Positions 45,105 to 54,295 of a DNA stretch of 64,000 bases are shown piece after piece. The translations under genes were made by a program, and so were the position numbers. Under the pieces are notes generated by a model, which saw nothing but the letters and a program-made list of their open reading frames with translations, did no database searches and was not told the DNA's origin. The DNA lies in contig PKDU01000011.1 in the NCBI GenBank assembly GCA_002862705.1, forward strand, positions 1 to 64,000, read 5' to 3'. This stretch comes from Flavobacteriaceae bacterium. GTDB lineage: Bacteria; Bacteroidota; Bacteroidia; Flavobacteriales; Flavobacteriaceae. How positions within the stretch are numbered: position 1 is the first letter of the stretch; each line of letters starts with the position of its first letter.

Positions 45105-45986
45105 ATGAAGCGAATCATTTTTATCGTTACAGTACCTTTTTTGTTGCTTATTTCATGGTTGCCCTTTTGGATGTTATATGCGTATGCTAACATCTTATAC
45201 GTCTTGCTTTATCATGTAGTAGGTTATCGGAAAAAGGTGGTGCGCAAGAACATCAAACGCTCTGGTTTAGCCAAAACAGAAAAAGAGGCATTGGCCATTG
45301 AACGCAAATTCTACCGCTATTTTTGTGATTTGTTTTTAGAAATGATTAAAGTAAGAGGCATGTCAAAAAAGACCATGATGCGCCGCTTTAGGGTAACCAA
45401 TCCAACTTTTTTAGAAAATTTCGCCAAAGCAGGCAAATCTATCTTTGTGATGACAGGGCACTATGGGAATTTTGAATGGCTTTTATCATTAGGACATCAC
45501 ACCCCACACATCCCGCACGGCATTTACGCCCCACTGCAAAACCCCTATTTTGACAAATACCTAAAAAAGGTGCGCTCTATACACGGGTCATTCCTCATTT
45601 CGCGAAAAAAGTTTGCAGAGCAATTTACAGTTATGCAGCACAAAAAAGAATTATCGGTTATTGGGTTCGCAGCAGATCAATCGCCTCAACGCAATAAGAA
45701 AAATTACTTCCGTAGCTTTTTTGGTCATGAAGTTCCTGTGTTTACGGGAGCTGAACGTTTGGGCAAAAGGTTTGATGTTCCTGTGGTAATGGCAAAAATT
45801 AGAAGAGTTAAAAGAGGGTATTATGAAACAACGTTTAACCTATTGGCTGAACATCCCAATACACTACCCAACTACGCCATTACAGATATGTTCTATGAAC
45901 AGTTGGAAGCTTTAATAAAAGAAGATCCGTCCCTTTACTTTTGGACACACAACCGCTTTAAGTTGATGCGACAAAAGCAGCAATAG
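45105..45986 (+). CDS. LpxL/HtrB-family lipid A acyltransferase
   Basis: 293-aa lauroyl/myristoyl-ACP-type acyltransferase. It has an N-terminal membrane segment (about 4-40) and the catalytic HX4E motif in VMTGHYGNFEWLLSLGHH (about 117). The later ADQSPQRNKKNYFRSFFG and GAERLGKRFDVPVVMAKI are family segments. It should transfer a secondary acyl chain to lipid A or another lipid. Its 3' end overlaps the opposite-strand glmM by 29 nt. It follows the TlpA-like gene by 23 bp. Confidence 0.9.
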   Translation: MKRIIFIVTVPFLLLISWLPFWMLYAYANILYVLLYHVVGYRKKVVRKNIKRSGLAKTEKEALAIERKFYRYFCDLFLEMIKVRGMSKKTMMRRFRVTNPTFLENFAKAGKSIFVMTGHYGNFEWLLSLGHHTPHIPHGIYAPLQNPYFDKYLKKVRSIHGSFLISRKKFAEQFTVMQHKKELSVIGFAADQSPQRNKKNYFRSFFGHEVPVFTGAERLGKRFDVPVVMAKIRRVKRGYYETTFNLLAEHPNTLPNYAITDMFYEQLEALIKEDPSLYFWTHNRFKLMRQKQQ

Positions 45987-47343
45987 CCGCTTCAATTGTA
46001 TTGATTTTATCAGCCATTTTTTCTTGTGTTTTAGCTTCGCCATACAAACGAATAATGGGTTCGGTATTGGATTTGCGCAAGTGAATCCACGAATCGACAA
46101 AGTCGATTTTAACGCCGTCAATGGTGGTTACGCGCGCATCGGCAAAAGTTTTGGCAACAGCAGCCAACAAGGCATCTGCATCCCAAGAAGGTGAAAGTTC
46201 AATTTTCTTTTTGTCCATCACGTATGATGCATAGCGCGCTTTTAGGGCAGATACACTGATTTTTTCCTTTGCCAAATGCGATAAGAAAAGGGCAATGCCA
46301 ACAAGCGCATCACGCCCGTAGTGCAATGCAGGAAGAATGACACCGCCATTCCCTTCACCGCCAATAACAGCATTGACTTCTTTCATTTTTGCAACAACGT
46401 GTACCTCGCCTACTGCACTGGCGTGGTAGTCTACACCGCAATCGTTGGCCAAATCAGCAAGCGCTCTTGAAGAAGATAAATTAGAAACAAGCGCACCCTT
46501 TTCAGATTGCAACACATAATCGGCACAAGCAACAAGGGTGTACTCTTCACCAAACAATAGGCCGTTTTCATCCATAAAAACCAAACGGTCAACGTCTGGG
46601 TCTACGGCTATGCCCAAATCTGCGTGCTGGGCAGTTACGACAGCTGACAAATCAACAAGATGTTCTTTTAGCGGCTCTGGATTATGTGGAAATTCGCCAT
46701 TTGGCGTACAGTGAATTTTATGCACTTTTACGCCCAACTGTTCCAGCAATTTAGGAACCGCAACACCCCCAGATGAATTCACACCATCAACAACCGCACT
46801 AAATCCTGCTGCTTTAATCGCAGCAACATTTACCTGTGGAAGGCCAAGAATCGCATCTATGTGCGCCGTAAGTGCATCTGTTACTACATTGATTTTACCT
46901 AGGTCATCTACTCCAACAAAATCATAGGACTGATCGCTTACATATTGCATTAGTTCAGCACCGGCTTCAGCGCTGATAAATTCGCCTTTGTTGTTTAATA
47001 ATTTTAGCGCATTCCATTGCTTAGGATTGTGACTGGCTGTAATGATAATACCGCCTTGTGCTTGTTTGCGAACAACTTCCATTTCAACGGTAGGTGTTGT
47101 GGAAAGCCCTACATCAATCACATCAATACCTAGACTCACGAGGGTCTGCTGCACTAGGGTTTGAACCATTGGACCTGATATGCGCGCATCACGACCTACT
47201 ACTACAGTAGCCGACGAATGCTTGGTTTTAATCCAACTGCCGTAAGCTGCTGCAAAAGCAACAACATCTACAGGGGTGAGATTCTGATTGATTTCGCCAC
47301 CAATAGTGCCACGAATTCCCGAAACAGACGCAATTAAAGTCAT
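45958..47343 (-). CDS. glmM: Phosphoglucosamine mutase
   Basis: 461-aa alpha-D-phosphohexomutase that converts glucosamine-6-P to glucosamine-1-P for UDP-GlcNAc. The phosphoserine is in IIITASHNPKQWNALK (Ser104). The Mg-binding DPDVDRLVFMDE (about 240-251), the sugar loop GGEGNGGVILP (about 325) and the phosphate loop RKSNTEPIIRLYGEA near the C terminus are intact. The GEGNGG loop supports glucosamine over glucose. Convergent 29-nt overlap with the acyltransferase gene; divergent from the ACP phosphodiesterase. Confidence 0.93.
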   Translation of the reverse strand: MTLIASVSGIRGTIGGEINQNLTPVDVVAFAAAYGSWIKTKHSSATVVVGRDARISGPMVQTLVQQTLVSLGIDVIDVGLSTTPTVEMEVVRKQAQGGIIITASHNPKQWNALKLLNNKGEFISAEAGAELMQYVSDQSYDFVGVDDLGKINVVTDALTAHIDAILGLPQVNVAAIKAAGFSAVVDGVNSSGGVAVPKLLEQLGVKVHKIHCTPNGEFPHNPEPLKEHLVDLSAVVTAQHADLGIAVDPDVDRLVFMDENGLLFGEEYTLVACADYVLQSEKGALVSNLSSSRALADLANDCGVDYHASAVGEVHVVAKMKEVNAVIGGEGNGGVILPALHYGRDALVGIALFLSHLAKEKISVSALKARYASYVMDKKKIELSPSWDADALLAAVAKTFADARVTTIDGVKIDFVDSWIHLRKSNTEPIIRLYGEAKTQEKMADKINTIEAAIAAFVAST

Positions 47344-47350
47344 ACTTTTG
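47343..47350 (+). promoter_or_regulatory. -7 element for the ACP phosphodiesterase gene
   Basis: TACTTTTG matches TAnnTTTG, 29 bp before the ATG at 47380. It begins at the first base of the glmM start codon on the opposite strand. Confidence 0.45.
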
Positions 47351-47356
47351 TTTTGT

Positions 47357-47364
47357 CAAATATA
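47357..47364 (-). promoter_or_regulatory. -7 element for glmM
   Basis: On the minus strand this reads TATATTTG, a full match to TAnnTTTG, 13 bp before the glmM ATG. It lies 6 bp from the opposing element, so the two promoters face away from each other in a 36-bp gap and probably interfere. Confidence 0.45.
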
Positions 47365-47379
47365 AGCATACAATCACAC

Positions 47380-47967
47380 ATGAATTACTTAGCACACTTG
47401 GCCTTATCTTATCCTTCAGCTGGCTTGGTTGGGGGTAATTTTATAGGAGACCATGTGCGCAATAAAGACTTGGTTCATTTTACAAAAGAAGTGCGATTGG
47501 GTATTGATATGCATCGCCGCATCGATAGCTTCACCGATAAACATAAAACCTCAACAGCTATTAGAGAAAAACTTTTTGCGGATTACCGACACACAAGCAG
47601 AATATTGGTTGACATCTATTACGACCACTTCTTAGCAGTCTATTTTGAACAATTTCACCATCAATCTTTGGGAACATTTAACGACAAAATAACGGCTTTA
47701 CTTCAACAATACATGAACATCATGCCGCCATCCGCACAAGGCTATCTACGGGGTATGCAAGCCCAAAACTGGCTGCTGGAATACAGCAGTGTTGCAGGTA
47801 TTGGCGTAATTCTAAATAAAATGGCAAATCGGTCAGGTCTACATCTCTTGCAATCGGGTGCCCGCTCACTTGAACACCACTATGATTTTTTTAAGATGCA
47901 ATTTTTGAAATTCTACCCTGAACTCATGTGTTATTGCGATTCGTTTAAAAAAGAAGCACTTCACTAA
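47380..47967 (+). CDS. ACP phosphodiesterase (AcpH/DUF479 family)
   Basis: 195-aa protein of the acyl-carrier-protein phosphodiesterase family, which removes phosphopantetheine from holo-ACP in E. coli. It opens with MNYLAHLALSYPSAGLVGGNFIGDHVRN and has the His/Asp-rich MHRRIDSFTDKHK (about 46-58) and VDIYYDHFLAVYF (about 77-89), consistent with the HD-like metal site of this family. The ATG at 47380 matches the family start. Divergent from glmM; 43 bp before uvrA. Confidence 0.9.
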   Translation: MNYLAHLALSYPSAGLVGGNFIGDHVRNKDLVHFTKEVRLGIDMHRRIDSFTDKHKTSTAIREKLFADYRHTSRILVDIYYDHFLAVYFEQFHHQSLGTFNDKITALLQQYMNIMPPSAQGYLRGMQAQNWLLEYSSVAGIGVILNKMANRSGLHLLQSGARSLEHHYDFFKMQFLKFYPELMCYCDSFKKEALH

Positions 47968-48010
47968 AAAACTTGACTAAAATCAATTATATTCGAAGCT
48001 TGGCTTGGCT

Positions 48011-50836
48011 ATGAAAGATGCAATAATTGTTAAAGGAACGCGGGTGCACAACTTGCAAGATATTGACGTGGAAATTCCACGCAATGAGCTTGTTGTCATT
48101 ACTGGGCTGTCGGGCAGCGGCAAATCCTCGCTTGCCTTTGACACCGTTTATGCCGAGGGTCAACGACGCTATATTGAAACCTTCTCTGCCTATGCACGTC
48201 AGTTTTTGGGCGCACTAGAACGCCCCGATGTTGATAAAATTGACGGGCTTTCTCCAGTCATTGCTATCGAACAAAAAACAACGGGGAAAAGTCCGAGGTC
48301 TACGGTAGGTACCATTACCGAAGTATATGATTTCTTACGTTTACTGTATGCGCGTGCCGCTGATGCCTACAGCTTTCAGACCAACGAAAAAATGGTGCAA
48401 TACACCGACACCGAAATTCAAGCAGCTATTGCTGCGTCCTACAAAGACAAAAAAATTGCCATACTCGCCCCTGTCGTACAATCGAGAAAAGGACACTACC
48501 GCGAACTCTTTGCCTCTATTTTTAAGCAAGGTTTTACTAGAGTGCGCGCAGATGGAGCTTTTGTGGAATTGGTCCCTAATTTCAAACTTGACAGGTACAA
48601 AAACCACGACATTGAAATTGTTATAGATAGGCTTCAAGTCAAAACGTCAAAAACAGACAGCAAGCGCCTTGCTGAAAGCATAGAAACCGCCATGTATCAC
48701 GGTAACGATATGCTGATGATATACGATTACGAAACAGAAAATACACGCTTCTACAGCCGTAAATTAATGTGCCCTAGCACTGGTATATCCTATGCGGCAC
48801 CAGAACCCAATACCTTTTCATTCAACTCTCCAAAAGGCATGTGTCCTTCTTGCAACGGTTTGGGTGTGGTGCACAAGGCCAACAATAAAAAAATCATCCC
48901 CGACCCCAACATCTCTATTAAGGCAGGTGGTATTGCCCCAATAGGAGAAGAAAAAAACAACTGGACGTTTAAGCAAATGAACAGCATCGCACAACGCTAT
49001 AATTTTTCACTTACGGCTGCGATAAAAGACATTCCCAAGGACGGTATGGAGGTGATACTGAACGGCGGAAACGAACGCTTTTCTGTGGCTTCTAAGTCGT
49101 TGGGTATCACTAGGGATTACAGCATTGATTACGATGGTGTTATTCCGTTTTTGGAACATCAATACAAAGAAGCACATACAGCGGCACTGAAGCGCTGGGC
49201 AAAAGGCTTTATGGACGAAATAAAATGTCCTAGCTGCGCAGGTTCAAGGCTTCGAAAGGAAGCTTGCTTCTTTAAGGTTGGCGACAAAGGCATTGCCGAT
49301 TTGGCCGAAATGGACATTGCCCAATTGCACACTTGGGTACAAGGTGTTCGTTCGTCAATGTCCGAAAAGCAACTCATCATTGCACATGAAGTACTGATCG
49401 AAATAGAAAAGCGATTGCAGTTTTTATTGGATGTTGGACTCGAATACCTGTCGCTAAACCGAAGTGCCAAAACACTTTCCGGTGGCGAAGCACAACGCAT
49501 TCGTTTGGCTACACAAATTGGCGCACAATTGGTTGGGGTACTCTATATTTTGGACGAGCCCAGTATAGGTCTGCACCAACGCGATAACGAAAGACTCATC
49601 GAATCGTTAATGCAATTGCGTGATATTGGCAATTCGGTCATTGTGGTGGAACACGACAAAGACATCATGCTCAAATCAGATTATCTGATAGACATGGGAC
49701 CTGGCGCTGGACGTCACGGTGGAAAGGTTGTGGCAGCCGATCATCCAAAGCATATCCAGCAGATGGATACAGATACGGCAGCCTACTTGACAGGCAAAAA
49801 ACAAATTGAAGTACCACAAAAAAGACGTCGCGGAAACGGAAAAAAACTGCGATTAAAAGGCTGCACAGGCAACAACCTAAAGAACGTAGACCTCAGCATA
49901 CCACTTGGCAGCATGATAGGAGTTACGGGCGTATCGGGCAGCGGAAAATCCACGCTGATAAACGAAACCCTCTACCCCATACTAAACCAGCATTTCTTTA
50001 AAGCCGTGAAGAAACCTCTCCCTTACGAATCAATCAAAGGTTTGGAGCATGTTGATAAAGTAATTGACATCAACCAATCGCCAATTGGCCGTACACCACG
50101 ATCAAATCCAGTAACCTACACTGGGGTGTTTGGAGAAATCCGTCAGTTATTCACCAAAACACCAGAAGCCATGATACGCGGCTATAAACCCGGCAGGTTT
50201 AGTTTTAATGTAAAAGGCGGACGCTGTGAGACCTGTCAAGGTGCGGGAGTAAAAACCATTGAGATGAACTTTTTGCCCGATGTATACGTGCATTGTGACG
50301 CATGCTATGGCAAACGATTCAATAGAGAAACCCTTGAAATCAAGTATCGAAATAAAAATATTAGCGACGTTTTAGAGATGACAATCAACGATGCATGTCG
50401 CTTTTTTGAACCTTATCCCAAAATTTATCGTAAATTAAAAACCATTCAAGACGTTGGATTGGGGTACATTACACTTGGACAACAATCTACAACGCTCTCA
50501 GGTGGCGAAGCCCAACGCATTAAGTTGGCGACTGAATTATCCAAAAAAGATACGGGGCAAACCCTATATATTTTGGATGAGCCCACCACGGGGTTGCACT
50601 TTGAAGACATTCGGGTACTGATGAACGTACTCAACCGATTGGTCGACAAAGGGAACACCATGATTATCATCGAACACAACATGGATGTAATCAAGCAGAT
50701 GGATCATATTATTGACATAGGTCCTGAAGGCGGCGCAAAAGGCGGTAACATCTGTTGCGCGGGAACACCTGAAGAAATCGTTAAAAACAAATCTAATCAT
50801 ACTGCTCGTTTTTTACAGCAGGAGTTAAAAACATAA
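48011..50836 (+). CDS. uvrA: Excinuclease ABC subunit A
   Basis: 941-aa damage-recognition subunit of nucleotide excision repair with two ABC ATPase modules. First Walker [20 protein letters not shown] (about 31-49), second [16 protein letters not shown] (about 640-655). Both signature motifs [16 protein letters not shown] and [17 protein letters not shown] are intact, as are both zinc-finger clusters (CPSCNG and CEPC-like CETCQG with CDACYG). An in-frame TTG lies 6 nt upstream, but the ATG at 48011 is preferred. It is followed after 5 bp by the LOG gene. Confidence 0.97.
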   Translation: MKDAIIVKGTRVHNLQDIDVEIPRNELVVITGLSGSGKSSLAFDTVYAEGQRRYIETFSAYARQFLGALERPDVDKIDGLSPVIAIEQKTTGKSPRSTVGTITEVYDFLRLLYARAADAYSFQTNEKMVQYTDTEIQAAIAASYKDKKIAILAPVVQSRKGHYRELFASIFKQGFTRVRADGAFVELVPNFKLDRYKNHDIEIVIDRLQVKTSKTDSKRLAESIETAMYHGNDMLMIYDYETENTRFYSRKLMCPSTGISYAAPEPNTFSFNSPKGMCPSCNGLGVVHKANNKKIIPDPNISIKAGGIAPIGEEKNNWTFKQMNSIAQRYNFSLTAAIKDIPKDGMEVILNGGNERFSVASKSLGITRDYSIDYDGVIPFLEHQYKEAHTAALKRWAKGFMDEIKCPSCAGSRLRKEACFFKVGDKGIADLAEMDIAQLHTWVQGVRSSMSEKQLIIAHEVLIEIEKRLQFLLDVGLEYLSLNRSAKTLSGGEAQRIRLATQIGAQLVGVLYILDEPSIGLHQRDNERLIESLMQLRDIGNSVIVVEHDKDIMLKSDYLIDMGPGAGRHGGKVVAADHPKHIQQMDTDTAAYLTGKKQIEVPQKRRRGNGKKLRLKGCTGNNLKNVDLSIPLGSMIGVTGVSGSGKSTLINETLYPILNQHFFKAVKKPLPYESIKGLEHVDKVIDINQSPIGRTPRSNPVTYTGVFGEIRQLFTKTPEAMIRGYKPGRFSFNVKGGRCETCQGAGVKTIEMNFLPDVYVHCDACYGKRFNRETLEIKYRNKNISDVLEMTINDACRFFEPYPKIYRKLKTIQDVGLGYITLGQQSTTLSGGEAQRIKLATELSKKDTGQTLYILDEPTTGLHFEDIRVLMNVLNRLVDKGNTMIIIEHNMDVIKQMDHIIDIGPEGGAKGGNICCAGTPEEIVKNKSNHTARFLQQELKT

Positions 50837-50841
50837 AAATC

Positions 50842-51516
50842 ATGGCAAATACATGGACAGACATGAAATCGAGTAACTCATGGTTAACCTTTAAAATCAT
50901 GGGGGAATTCGTATCGGGTTTTGAGCAAATGGGGATGATAAAGCCCTGTGTATCCATATTTGGGTCGGCGCGTACAAAACCAACCGATAGATACTACAAA
51001 GAAACCGTCGAAATAGCAGAAAAATTAGTCAAACAAGGCTTTGGTGTCATCACAGGTGGCGGTCCTGGGCTTATGGAAGCTGCCAACAAAGGCGCACAAC
51101 AAGGCGACGGCACTTCTGTCGGACTTGTTATTGAACTGCCGTTTGAACAAGACATAAACCCGTATATTGACAAAGACAAGCTCATTAATTTTGATTACTT
51201 TTTTGTGCGTAAAGTAATGTTTATCAAATATGCACAAGCTTTTGTGGTCATGCCCGGGGGCTTCGGCACCTTAGACGAACTCTTTGAGGCACTAACGCTT
51301 ATTCAAACAGAGAAAATTAAAAAATTCCCTATCGTATTGTTTGGCTCAGATTTCTGGTCTGGCCTCATCGATTGGATTAAAAACACATTGCTCGAGGAAT
51401 ATCACAACATAAGTCCCGAGGATTTGGATTTAATCAAAGTAGTTGACGACGTGGACGAAGCAGTAAAATACGTATCCCAATTCCACACCAAGCGGAAATT
51501 CACTCCTAACTTTTAA
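50842..51516 (+). CDS. LOG-family (TIGR00730) Rossmann-fold protein
   Basis: 224-aa protein with the nucleotide-hydrolase motif VMPGGFGTLDELFEALTLIQT (about 134-154) and GGGPGLMEAANKGAQQ (about 69-84). This matches lysine-decarboxylase-like/LOG proteins, which release the base from nucleotide 5'-monophosphates. The older label lysine decarboxylase is unlikely to be correct. It is 5 bp after uvrA and 3 bp before the next gene, so the three are probably transcribed together. Confidence 0.88.
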   Translation: MANTWTDMKSSNSWLTFKIMGEFVSGFEQMGMIKPCVSIFGSARTKPTDRYYKETVEIAEKLVKQGFGVITGGGPGLMEAANKGAQQGDGTSVGLVIELPFEQDINPYIDKDKLINFDYFFVRKVMFIKYAQAFVVMPGGFGTLDELFEALTLIQTEKIKKFPIVLFGSDFWSGLIDWIKNTLLEEYHNISPEDLDLIKVVDDVDEAVKYVSQFHTKRKFTPNF

Positions 51517-51519
51517 GCA

Positions 51520-54252
51520 TTGCGCCTCCTATACGGTTTCTTATTGTTGCTACACGCCTTTGGATATGCCCAAAATGCCTATGACATTCGCGTCAAATGG
51601 AATGAGCCTACTGCACCCCTATCCATTACCCAAAACATACGTTGGACAAACGATAGCGATGTAGCTGTAAACACCGTTTACCTCTTGGACTGGAACCACG
51701 CCTATTCCGATGCACGCAGTCAGCTAGGTTACTTTTTGGCAAACGAGTTTGATTATAAACTGATACGTGCCAGTAAGAAAAACCAAGGATATACCGATAT
51801 TCAAGAAATTCACAGCAATGGGCAACAGCATAAATGGGAAAGACAGCCGGCAAAGCGAGAGGCCATCAAAATAAACTTCGACGAAGCCATCGCACCAAAC
51901 AGCTCTGTTGACTTTACGGTGGTGTATACGGTCAAGCTCCCCGATGCGGATAAATTTAGATACGGCATATCCAAGGATCGGTTGTTTACTTACCATTGGC
52001 ATTTGGTTTTGGCTACAATCAATAGCGATGGCAGTTGGTTAGCAAACACCAATTTCGGTTTTGGCAAACCCAACAGCCCTGCTGCAACAGTGCGCTATCA
52101 ATTTGAAACAAATCAAGCGTTCGAATTGCTACTGCCAGCGCAAAATGCAACCGAAGTTTCTCCGCTACTAATAAGCAAACCTGATGCGTTTCAAAAAATT
52201 CCTTTCGGTCATGCAACGCTAATAACAGATATGATTTCTATGGATGAAACCATTGGTTTGGCGTCAAGTTTAGAAAACATTGAAGCATTTTTAAGTCGCC
52301 ACTTTGACAATGTAGATGCACAAACAATCTGGACTTTTGAAGAAGACTACAAGGGCTATTCGCTATTGGCGATGGAATCACTTCCCTTCTTTTTAAAGGC
52401 TTTTGACAAAGCACAAATGATAGAGTTAAAATTACTGAAAAGCCTACTGCACTGGTATGTATCCCAAAAATACGGGCAGACAGAAGACCAATCGGACTGG
52501 CTTATGGACGGGTTGCCAAATTTTTTGTGGAATCAATATGTGCAAGAGCAATATCCAAACCTCCCCATGACGGGTTCTTTAAAAGCGTTACCGTTTGTTA
52601 AAAACTATCACTTTGTTCAAGCGCCTTACCATAGAAGTTGGGAACTATCGGCCAATGTGTCTGCCAACAAAAACAGGGGGCAAGCACTAACCACTCCTAA
52701 AAACAGACTGACCCGTTACAACCGAAGGATTGCAAATCCCAGTCGTGCCGCTTTAGCGCTCATGTATTTAGACCATTATATAGGGGGTGACATCCTCACC
52801 CGTACAGTCAAATCCATTCCCAAGGGTTCACTGTCAAATGCTGTTTTAAAAAAGGAATTGTCTCGAAAAACCGACAAACCGCTAGATTGGTTTTTTGACC
52901 ATTACATTCATTTGGATAATAACGTCGACTTAAAACTTCAAGGAAAAAAAATAAACGCCGAAATTTCACGGATTCATATCAACAGCACCAATTCAAAAGT
53001 TGCGATTCCAATCAAAAAAATCTTGACCAACGGCACCCAGCAAACAGCATGGATTTTAAGCAATGATTTGCCCTATGAGCAAGACTATAAAAACGCTGAG
53101 ATATCGTCGCTGACCATAAATAAAAACCACTACATCCCAGAGCGCCAATTGAACAACAACACCTACCAGCTTGGCAATGGCCTGTTTCGCAACAATTTAA
53201 AATTGCGATTCTTGCAAGATATCGCAGAGAGCGGCACCGCACTATTGCTCTACAGACCTGAGTTTGCCTATAATTATTACGACGGATTGTTAGGCGGTAT
53301 TTCCATAGCAAACAGTAGCATATTAGCCAATACGTTTCGCTTTAAATTTAGCCCACAGTATGGCGTCAAACGAAAACAAATAAGCGGACTTGGCTTTTTG
53401 ATAGCAGATTTTTATAAGGAAAACAGCAGCCATTATTTGACCCGAATTAACCTGGTCGGCTCATCATATCACTATGCACCTCAATTGCGTTATACGGTCT
53501 TTACTCCTTCGCTAATTTTCTATTACCGCCCAAAGGGAATTCAAAACAAACAACGTTCATCCTTACAAATACGACACGTATCGGTACGCTTAGATGATTT
53601 ACCCGAATCGGACGAACGACGGGGTTATGGCGTAAGTTTGGCTAGTTTTCAATCCCGAAAAGGCACGGCTTTGGACAACTTCTCGTATAAAGCCGAAGCA
53701 CAAGTGGCCAGTAATTTTAAAAAGTTGAGTCTTAATGCTGAATACATTACCTATTACGCACCCAACCGAAGGTGGACCATGCGGGTATTTGCCGGAACTT
53801 TCTTGTCCAACAACGCAAACGACAACTATTACAATTTTAATGTATCGCGAGTCAATGATTATTTATTTCAATATGACCTCTATGGGCGTTCGGAAGCCGA
53901 GGGTTTTTTCAGTCAGCAATACATCAAAGCGGAAGGGGCAATGCGCACTACAGGCAACCTCACAAGCGCCAACCAGTGGCTGATGACGGCACAGTCGGCA
54001 ACGACCATTTGGCGATGGGTTGAAGGCTATGCAGAAATCGGCTGGGTTAAAAGCATGCATCAGAATGCTGAAACACATTGGGGCACGGGGATCACGTTTA
54101 ATCTGGTTCCAGACTTTTTCGAAGTGCATTTTCCCATCTACAATTCAAACGGTACTGTGTTCACAAACAACGCCTATCCCAAAAACATACGTTTTCAGCT
54201 GTCCTTACGCCCTGCCTCACTAGCCAAGCTATTTTCAAGAAGTTGGTTTTAG
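51520..54252 (+). CDS. Exported M1-peptidase-like protein with C-terminal beta-barrel-like region
   Basis: 910-aa protein starting at TTG (no ATG or GTG is available), with signal peptide LLYGFLLLLHAFGYAQ. Residues about 20-480 follow the layout of M1 aminopeptidases (N-terminal beta sandwich, then a helical catalytic domain). However, the zinc motif is replaced: LLHWYVS (His311, Trp312) stands where HExxH is expected, and WLMDGLPNF (Asp330) where WLxEGxA is expected. It is therefore probably not a peptidase. From about 570 to 910 the sequence alternates amphipathic beta-strands rich in Tyr and Phe, ending in RSWF, like an outer-membrane barrel. The function is unknown. Confidence 0.65.
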   Translation: MRLLYGFLLLLHAFGYAQNAYDIRVKWNEPTAPLSITQNIRWTNDSDVAVNTVYLLDWNHAYSDARSQLGYFLANEFDYKLIRASKKNQGYTDIQEIHSNGQQHKWERQPAKREAIKINFDEAIAPNSSVDFTVVYTVKLPDADKFRYGISKDRLFTYHWHLVLATINSDGSWLANTNFGFGKPNSPAATVRYQFETNQAFELLLPAQNATEVSPLLISKPDAFQKIPFGHATLITDMISMDETIGLASSLENIEAFLSRHFDNVDAQTIWTFEEDYKGYSLLAMESLPFFLKAFDKAQMIELKLLKSLLHWYVSQKYGQTEDQSDWLMDGLPNFLWNQYVQEQYPNLPMTGSLKALPFVKNYHFVQAPYHRSWELSANVSANKNRGQALTTPKNRLTRYNRRIANPSRAALALMYLDHYIGGDILTRTVKSIPKGSLSNAVLKKELSRKTDKPLDWFFDHYIHLDNNVDLKLQGKKINAEISRIHINSTNSKVAIPIKKILTNGTQQTAWILSNDLPYEQDYKNAEISSLTINKNHYIPERQLNNNTYQLGNGLFRNNLKLRFLQDIAESGTALLLYRPEFAYNYYDGLLGGISIANSSILANTFRFKFSPQYGVKRKQISGLGFLIADFYKENSSHYLTRINLVGSSYHYAPQLRYTVFTPSLIFYYRPKGIQNKQRSSLQIRHVSVRLDDLPESDERRGYGVSLASFQSRKGTALDNFSYKAEAQVASNFKKLSLNAEYITYYAPNRRWTMRVFAGTFLSNNANDNYYNFNVSRVNDYLFQYDLYGRSEAEGFFSQQYIKAEGAMRTTGNLTSANQWLMTAQSATTIWRWVEGYAEIGWVKSMHQNAETHWGTGITFNLVPDFFEVHFPIYNSNGTVFTNNAYPKNIRFQLSLRPASLAKLFSRSWF

Positions 54253-54278
54253 CAGATTAACCCTACTCCTATTTTTCG

Positions 54279-54286
54279 TAAATTTG
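54279..54286 (+). promoter_or_regulatory. -7-like element before the E1 gene
   Basis: TAAATTTG matches TAnnTTTG, 9 bp before the ATG at 54296. The leader would be about 4 nt. No TTG is present at the usual -33 distance. Confidence 0.35.
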
Positions 54287-54295
54287 CCAAACTTT

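Noticed and set aside
50842-51516. Lysine decarboxylase label for the LOG-family protein
   Set aside because: The PGGFGTLDE motif points to LOG-type phosphoribohydrolases; true lysine decarboxylases are PLP enzymes of a different fold.
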